A stretch of 64,000 nucleotides of DNA from Modicisalibacter radicis (GTDB lineage Bacteria > Pseudomonadota > Gammaproteobacteria > Pseudomonadales > Halomonadaceae), in NCBI RefSeq assembly GCF_900961225.1, contig NZ_CAAHFN010000053.1:1-64000 (forward strand). The letters are read 5' to 3'. Below, one piece after another: positions 59,854 through 64,000 of the stretch. The notes beneath the pieces were generated by a model, which saw only the letters and a program-made list of their open reading frames with translations, had not been told where the DNA came from and searched no databases. A program made the position numbers and the translations under genes. Every line of letters begins with the position of its first letter. Positions within the stretch are counted from its first letter, which is position 1.

Positions 59854-59867
59854 ATGACTTCAATCAA
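59854..59867. promoter_or_regulatory. Possible FNR-like dyad
   Basis: ATGAC-TTCA-ATCAA: one half-site is exact and the other has three of five matches. It lies between the CMD-family gene (leftward) and the antiporter gene (rightward). No convincing -10 was found on either side, so the assignment is tentative. The rest of 59733-60091 shows no gene I can support; an open frame from 59924 into the antiporter gene lacks coding character. Confidence 0.35.
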
Positions 59868-60091
59868 TGTCGGGTGAATATCCGACGTTACCGCGTAACA
59901 GAACACTGTTTTAGGAGTAAGATATGCAGCAATTCCCCGGCGCGACACTTGTGCGCGACAGGGGACACCAGGGCAACGTCGTCGAGCGCGGCTCTCTTGG
60001 GAAATTGCCAAAGAATTGCAGAGATGCCGCATGGCAGCCGATAGCTACTGGTGAAAACTTTCTTGGTAACCTATCCGGCCCCGCCAACACC

Positions 60092-61711
60092 ATGGACATA
60101 CTCAACCTCGTTTTTCTGCTCACCCTGGCCGTCGGCATCAGCCGAATACTGGCCAACATCATTCCCTTGCCCCTGCCTATCCTGCAGATCCTGATGGGCT
60201 GCCTGCTGGCTTCACCGCTTTTCGGGATGGAAGTCGAGCTGGACCCGGAAATCTTCATGATGCTGTTCATTCCGCCGTTGCTGTTCTACGACGGCTGGAA
60301 GATTCCCAAGAAGGAGTTCACCGAGCACGGCGGGCAGATCGCCGCCATGTCGCTGCTGCTGGTACTGGTCACGGTGGTGGCGGTGGGCTACTTCATCCAC
60401 TGGCTGTTGCCTTCGATTCCGCTGGCGGCCAGCTTCGCGCTGGCCGCCATCCTGTCGCCCACCGATGCGCTGTCGGTGATCGCCATTGCCCAGGGACGCC
60501 TGCCGCGCCATATGTCGCACCAGCTGGAAGGCGAGGCGATGATGAACGACGCCACGGGGCTGGTCTCGTTCAAGATCGCCATCGCGGCCGCCATGACCGG
60601 CGGCTTCTCGTTGCTCTCCGTGTCCGGCGAGTTCCTGATGGTCGCGCTGGGCGGTCTGCTGATCGGCGGCACGCTGAGCTGGACGGTCGGCAAGATCAAG
60701 CAGTGGATGACCGCACGCAACCTCTACGATCCGGCCACCTACGTGGTCACGATCCTGCTGCTGCCGTTCGCGGCGTTCTACCTCGCCGAACATGCCGGCA
60801 TGTCGGGTATTCTCTCGGCGGTGGCCGCGGGCATGGTGCAGAGTCGTGTCGACATGCTGCCGGTGAAGACCAGCACCCGCATCCTCAATCGCAGCATCTG
60901 GGAAATGCTCGACTTCACCTTCAACGGCGTGGTGTTCCTGCTGCTCGGGCTGCAGTTCCCCGGCATCGTCGAGCGTGTGTGGGCGGATTCCGCCACGCAG
61001 AGCTACGCGATGGGTACGCTGGTGCTCTACGCCGTCGTGCTCATGGCGCTGCTGCTGGCGATCCGCTTTGCCTTCATCTATGCCTATCACTGGATCGAGA
61101 CCCGCCTGTTCAAGCCGCGAGCCAAGGGCGGAGAGAACCAGCCGCTGCTGTTGATCACCACCCTCAGCTCGGTGGCCGGCGTGCGTGGGGCGATTACCCT
61201 CGCCGGCGTGCTTTCGGTGCCGTTGTTCATCAATGGCGTGTCTTTTCCCGGGCGCGACCTGATGATCTTTCTGGCGGCCGCGGTGATTATCCTGTCGTTG
61301 CTGATCGGCGCGCTGGGCATTCCCTACTTTTTGAGATTCCTGTCGCTGAACGACCTCGAGGAGCACGAACGCGAGTTGCTGAAGGCGCGGCAGAGCGCCT
61401 CCCAGGCCGCCGTCGACTGGCTGGAAGAGTGGTCAAAGGCACAATCGAGCGACGAACTCGAACCGAAAGGCTCGGTGACGGCCCGGATCATCGATTCCTA
61501 TCGTCAGGAAATGCAGGCGATGGCAATGGATCGTGACGATCGGGCCGACCAGGCGCGTCAGCTTCACCAACTGGAAACGGATTTGCGCATCCGAGCCATT
61601 CAGGCCCAGCGCCGGGAGTTGTATCGATTGCGCAAGCGGCGGCATATCGATGAACAGATGCTGCAGACCCTGATTCGCGAACTGGATTACGAAGAGGCTG
61701 CGCTTCAGTAG
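60092..61711 (+). CDS. CPA1-family Na+/H+ antiporter
   Basis: A 539-residue inner-membrane exchanger with about 12 helices. The ion-binding motif is LSPTDALSVIAIA in helix 5 with EGEAMMNDATGLVSFK in helix 6, and VAGVRGAITLAGVL later, as in NhaP/YjcE. A 110-residue cytosolic charged helical tail follows. The start MDILNLVFLL is placed at the first membrane helix; the 56 upstream codons are rejected. It would export Na+ in a saline setting. Confidence 0.9.
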   Translation: MDILNLVFLLTLAVGISRILANIIPLPLPILQILMGCLLASPLFGMEVELDPEIFMMLFIPPLLFYDGWKIPKKEFTEHGGQIAAMSLLLVLVTVVAVGYFIHWLLPSIPLAASFALAAILSPTDALSVIAIAQGRLPRHMSHQLEGEAMMNDATGLVSFKIAIAAAMTGGFSLLSVSGEFLMVALGGLLIGGTLSWTVGKIKQWMTARNLYDPATYVVTILLLPFAAFYLAEHAGMSGILSAVAAGMVQSRVDMLPVKTSTRILNRSIWEMLDFTFNGVVFLLLGLQFPGIVERVWADSATQSYAMGTLVLYAVVLMALLLAIRFAFIYAYHWIETRLFKPRAKGGENQPLLLITTLSSVAGVRGAITLAGVLSVPLFINGVSFPGRDLMIFLAAAVIILSLLIGALGIPYFLRFLSLNDLEEHERELLKARQSASQAAVDWLEEWSKAQSSDELEPKGSVTARIIDSYRQEMQAMAMDRDDRADQARQLHQLETDLRIRAIQAQRRELYRLRKRRHIDEQMLQTLIRELDYEEAALQ

Positions 61712-61716
61712 ACATG

Positions 61717-61747
61717 AAAAAGCCAGTCGCCGTGGCGACTGGCTTTT
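61717..61747. terminator. Bidirectional terminator
   Basis: An 11-bp perfect stem (agccagtcgcc at 61721-61731 with its complement at 61734-61744), flanked by AAAA and TTTT. It sits six bases past the antiporter stop and also faces the convergent hmp gene. Confidence 0.88.
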
Positions 61748-61796
61748 GCATCAGGATCGGCGGCCGTGTGTCGATGGCCGGCGAGGGGAGGGTGGC

Positions 61797-62981
61797 TCAA
61801 GCCGCATGAAGCGGGCGTGACGGCCCGAAGTGCTCGTAGTGACGCCGCTCGGCGGGCACGCCGAGCTCTTGCAGCGCCTCGTCGACCGCGGTCATGAAGC
61901 CCTGTGGACCGACGAAATAGCATTCGGGTGAGCCGTCGGGCAGGTGGCGCTCCAGCAACTCGCGGTTGACGCGGCCGATGTGGTCGGCCCGGCCGTCCCC
62001 TTCACCCCGTTCGTAGAGGGTCACCGATGTCAATGTGCCGGGGTAGTCCTTCTTGGCCAGGGCATCCAGTTCATCGGCGAAGGCATGCTGTTCGCGCTCC
62101 TGGGCGGCATGCACATAAACGACCTGGCGCCCCTGCTCGAGCGCGCGGCACGCCATGGGCAACATGGGGGTCTGGCCGACACCGCCGCTGATCAGCATCA
62201 CCGGGGAGGTGGTCTCGTCGAGGATCAGCTGTCCCGATGGCTGAAGAAGTTCCAGCTCGTCGCCGACATCCAGCGTGTCGTGGAAATGCTGGCTGACTTT
62301 GCCGCCGGGTTCGCGCTTTATCGAGAGGCGATAGCTTTCGCCGTTGGGAATGCCGGACAGGCTGTAGTGGCGATGAACCGTTTCGCCATCGATGGACAGC
62401 TTCAGGCCGATGAATTGCCCGGGCTGATAATCGGCGACCGGTCCGCCATCGACCGGTTTCAGCACGAACGAGCGAATCACCGCGCTTTCCTGGCGGGTCT
62501 CGGCAATACGGAATAGCCGGGTGCCGCGCCAACCGCCGGGGCGCTCGGCGAATTCCCGGTAGCTGGCGTCCTCCAGCTCGATCAGCAGTGTCGCCAGTTC
62601 CTGGTAAAGGGCGCCCCAGGCATCCGCCACCTCGGGCGTGACCGCATCGCCCAGGACTTCCCCTATGGCGACCATCAGGCACTCGCCGACTATGGGATAT
62701 TGATCGGGCTGTATCCCCAGCGACACATGCTTGCTGACCACCGTGGCCATTGCCGTCCTGACCTTCTCGGGCTCCTTGCGCAGTTGCACGTAGGCCAGCA
62801 CGGAGCTGGCGAGGGCCCTGGGCTGCCCGCCATCCGCCTGGTGAGTCTGATTGAAGAAGGGCGCTACCTCCGGGTAGCGTTCGAACATCAGCGGATAGAA
62901 TTGCCGGGTGATGGTGTCGAGGTGTTCCGCCACGACCGGGGCCGTGGCATCGATGATGCGTTCCTGTTCAGCTGTCAACAT
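61797..62981 (-). CDS. hmp: Flavohaemoprotein nitric oxide dioxygenase
   Basis: A 394-residue enzyme that oxidises NO to nitrate with O2 and NADPH. The globin domain (1-140) keeps the proximal histidine in VVSKHVSLGI and the distal FYPLMF; the FAD domain has HRHYSLSGIP and the NAD domain GGVGQTPML. It protects against NO formed in nitrate respiration. It stands between narG and the antiporter gene, 200 bases after the narG stop on the same strand; no NsrR site was identified by eye. Confidence 0.95.
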   Translation of the reverse strand: MLTAEQERIIDATAPVVAEHLDTITRQFYPLMFERYPEVAPFFNQTHQADGGQPRALASSVLAYVQLRKEPEKVRTAMATVVSKHVSLGIQPDQYPIVGECLMVAIGEVLGDAVTPEVADAWGALYQELATLLIELEDASYREFAERPGGWRGTRLFRIAETRQESAVIRSFVLKPVDGGPVADYQPGQFIGLKLSIDGETVHRHYSLSGIPNGESYRLSIKREPGGKVSQHFHDTLDVGDELELLQPSGQLILDETTSPVMLISGGVGQTPMLPMACRALEQGRQVVYVHAAQEREQHAFADELDALAKKDYPGTLTSVTLYERGEGDGRADHIGRVNRELLERHLPDGSPECYFVGPQGFMTAVDEALQELGVPAERRHYEHFGPSRPLHAA

Positions 62982-63135
62982 AGGGTAATTCCTCTCAAGC
63001 TTCCGGGCGCCTGGCGATCATCGGCCGGCCAGGCTGATGGTTCGTTTTATTGGACGAAGGCAGTTGAAATGACCGTTGCTGTCAAGCGGTGCGCTTACAT
63101 CGGCATCACGGTCGGGTGGTAAACCGTGGCGAACG

Positions 63136-63163
63136 GAATTGCCCCATTTCCATGGGGCAATTC
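63136..63163 (-). terminator. Hairpin after narG
   Basis: A 10-bp perfect stem (gaattgcccc at 63136-63145 with its complement at 63154-63163). It lies 20 bases beyond the narG stop. There is no T-run, so this may be a stability or weak termination element. The following bases to hmp (62982-63135) contain no further gene. Confidence 0.5.
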
Positions 63164-63182
63164 GTTGGCGGGCGAGGAAGCT

Positions 63183-64000
63183 TCAGCCTTCCACTTTACT
63201 CTGCACGCTGTCGTTGCCTTCGCCGTCCAGCCAGTCGACATGGTGCATCTTGCGCACGATGACGAATTCGTCACGGTTGGAACCCACGGTGCCGTAGTAG
63301 TTGAAGCTGTAGGACAACTGGGCGTAGCCGCCGATCATGTGAGTCGGCTTGGGGCACACGCGGGTCACCGAGTTGTGGATGCCGCCGCGGGTGCCGGTCA
63401 CTTCCGATCCGGGCACGTTCACGATGCGCTCCTGGGCGTGGTACATCATCGCCATGCCGTTCTTGACCCGCTGGCTGACCACCGCCCGGGCGGCGATCGC
63501 GCCGTTGGCGTTGTACAGCTCGATCCAGTCGTTGTCCTCCACGCCGATGGCGCGTGCGTCGTCTTCGGACAGCCAGACGATGGGGCCACCGCGCGACAGC
63601 GTCAGCATCAGCAGGTTGTCGCTGTAAGTGGAGTGAATGCCCCACTTCTGGTGCGGGGTGATCCAGTTCAGCGCGATCTCGGGGTTGCCGTTGCTCTTGT
63701 GCTCCGTGATGCCGGTCATCGCCTTGGTGTTGATCGGCGGGCGGTAGACCAGCAGGCTCTCGCCGAAGGCACGCATCCAGGGGTGATCCTGATAGAACTG
63801 CTGGCGGCCGGTCACGGTGCGCCACGGAATCAGTTCGTGGACATTGGTGTAACCCGCGTTGTACGACACGTGCTCGTCCTCGAGCCCCGACCAGGTGGGG
63901 CTGGAGATGATCTTGCGTGGCTGGGCGACGATGTCGCGAAAGCGGATCTTCTCCTCGTGCTTGGGCAGCGCCAGGTGGGCGTGCTCGCGGCCGGTGATCT
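63183..64000 (-). CDS. narG: Respiratory nitrate reductase alpha subunit, C-terminal part
   Basis: About 271 C-terminal residues of an expected 1240 or so; the 5' part lies beyond the right edge. The window begins at ITGREHAHLALPKHEEKI and continues with SPTWSGLEDEHVSYNAGY, GIHSTYSDNLLML and TRVCPKPTHMIGGYAQLSY, the molybdopterin-guanine-dinucleotide-binding C-terminal domain of NarG. It ends DWLDGEGNDSVQSKVEG, a full C-terminus. The gene is followed not by narH but by hmp; narHJI is 10.7 kb to the left. Confidence 0.96.
   Translation of the reverse strand, partial: ITGREHAHLALPKHEEKIRFRDIVAQPRKIISSPTWSGLEDEHVSYNAGYTNVHELIPWRTVTGRQQFYQDHPWMRAFGESLLVYRPPINTKAMTGITEHKSNGNPEIALNWITPHQKWGIHSTYSDNLLMLTLSRGGPIVWLSEDDARAIGVEDNDWIELYNANGAIAARAVVSQRVKNGMAMMYHAQERIVNVPGSEVTGTRGGIHNSVTRVCPKPTHMIGGYAQLSYSFNYYGTVGSNRDEFVIVRKMHHVDWLDGEGNDSVQSKVEG

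Noticed and set aside
59924-60091. 56-codon N-terminal extension of the Na+/H+ antiporter
   Set aside because: Lacks coding character and precedes a normal first membrane helix; promoter-like position.

Overview
The window is 64 kb of GC-rich chromosome, mostly in the low-to-mid 60s % GC by eye, from a Gram-negative facultative anaerobe. The best guess is a halotolerant gammaproteobacterium of the Halomonas type. That is an inference from gene complement and protein style (membrane nitrate reductase with NarXL and Crp/Fnr relatives, an N-type ATPase, siderophore ABC uptake, LigD, a GadB-type decarboxylase), not from a marker gene. No rRNA, tRNA or CRISPR array was seen.

Layout. 0-9 kb: a MITE-like inverted-repeat element, a zinc-ribbon small protein, the 3' remnant of a CYP152-type cytochrome P450, LigD, an EAL-CBS-GGDEF protein, a chemoreceptor, and small conserved genes with a collapsed VOC-fold gene. 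9-13 kb: two regulator/target pairs (AraC/MFS exporter and azoreductase/LysR). 13.4-17.6 kb: a Fur-box-preceded siderophore ABC importer whose TonB-dependent receptor has collapsed to about 125 codons. 17.6-19.4 kb: the CbpM/CbpA co-chaperone pair and a broken HDAC-fold gene.

19.4-44.8 kb is a stress and anoxia island. It begins with a visibly AT-richer block: a Crp/Fnr regulator without N-terminal Fe-S cysteines, glutamate decarboxylase, and an AspT-family antiporter translationally coupled to it. Convergent to this lies one long minus-strand run: arcDABC (arginine deiminase pathway), a YhiI-RbbA-YhhJ-type ABC exporter, a zinc alcohol dehydrogenase, and the complete nine-gene N-ATPase operon atpDCQRBEFAG. 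A divergent P2-type cation ATPase follows arcD. FNR-type boxes (TTGAT-N4-ATCAA) sit before the alcohol dehydrogenase (perfect), between arcD and the P-type ATPase (9/10), and, more weakly, before gadB. Together these genes would yield ATP from arginine, consume protons, and pump ions when oxygen is limiting.

44.8-64 kb is the nitrate respiration region. narHJI-ppiC-moaB-moeA-crp/fnr-moaA form one transcription unit, preceded by narK1-narK2 and the divergent narXL. narG is missing from its usual place between narK2 and narH. Its 3' end lies 10.7 kb away at the right edge, on the same strand, beyond narXL, a CPA1 Na+/H+ antiporter and a flavohaemoprotein (NO detoxification). narH has its own promoter: an FNR box with a NarL-type 7-2-7 inverted repeat 51 bp upstream. 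The narK promoter repeats this at 52 bp, so the split operon appears to have stayed co-regulated.
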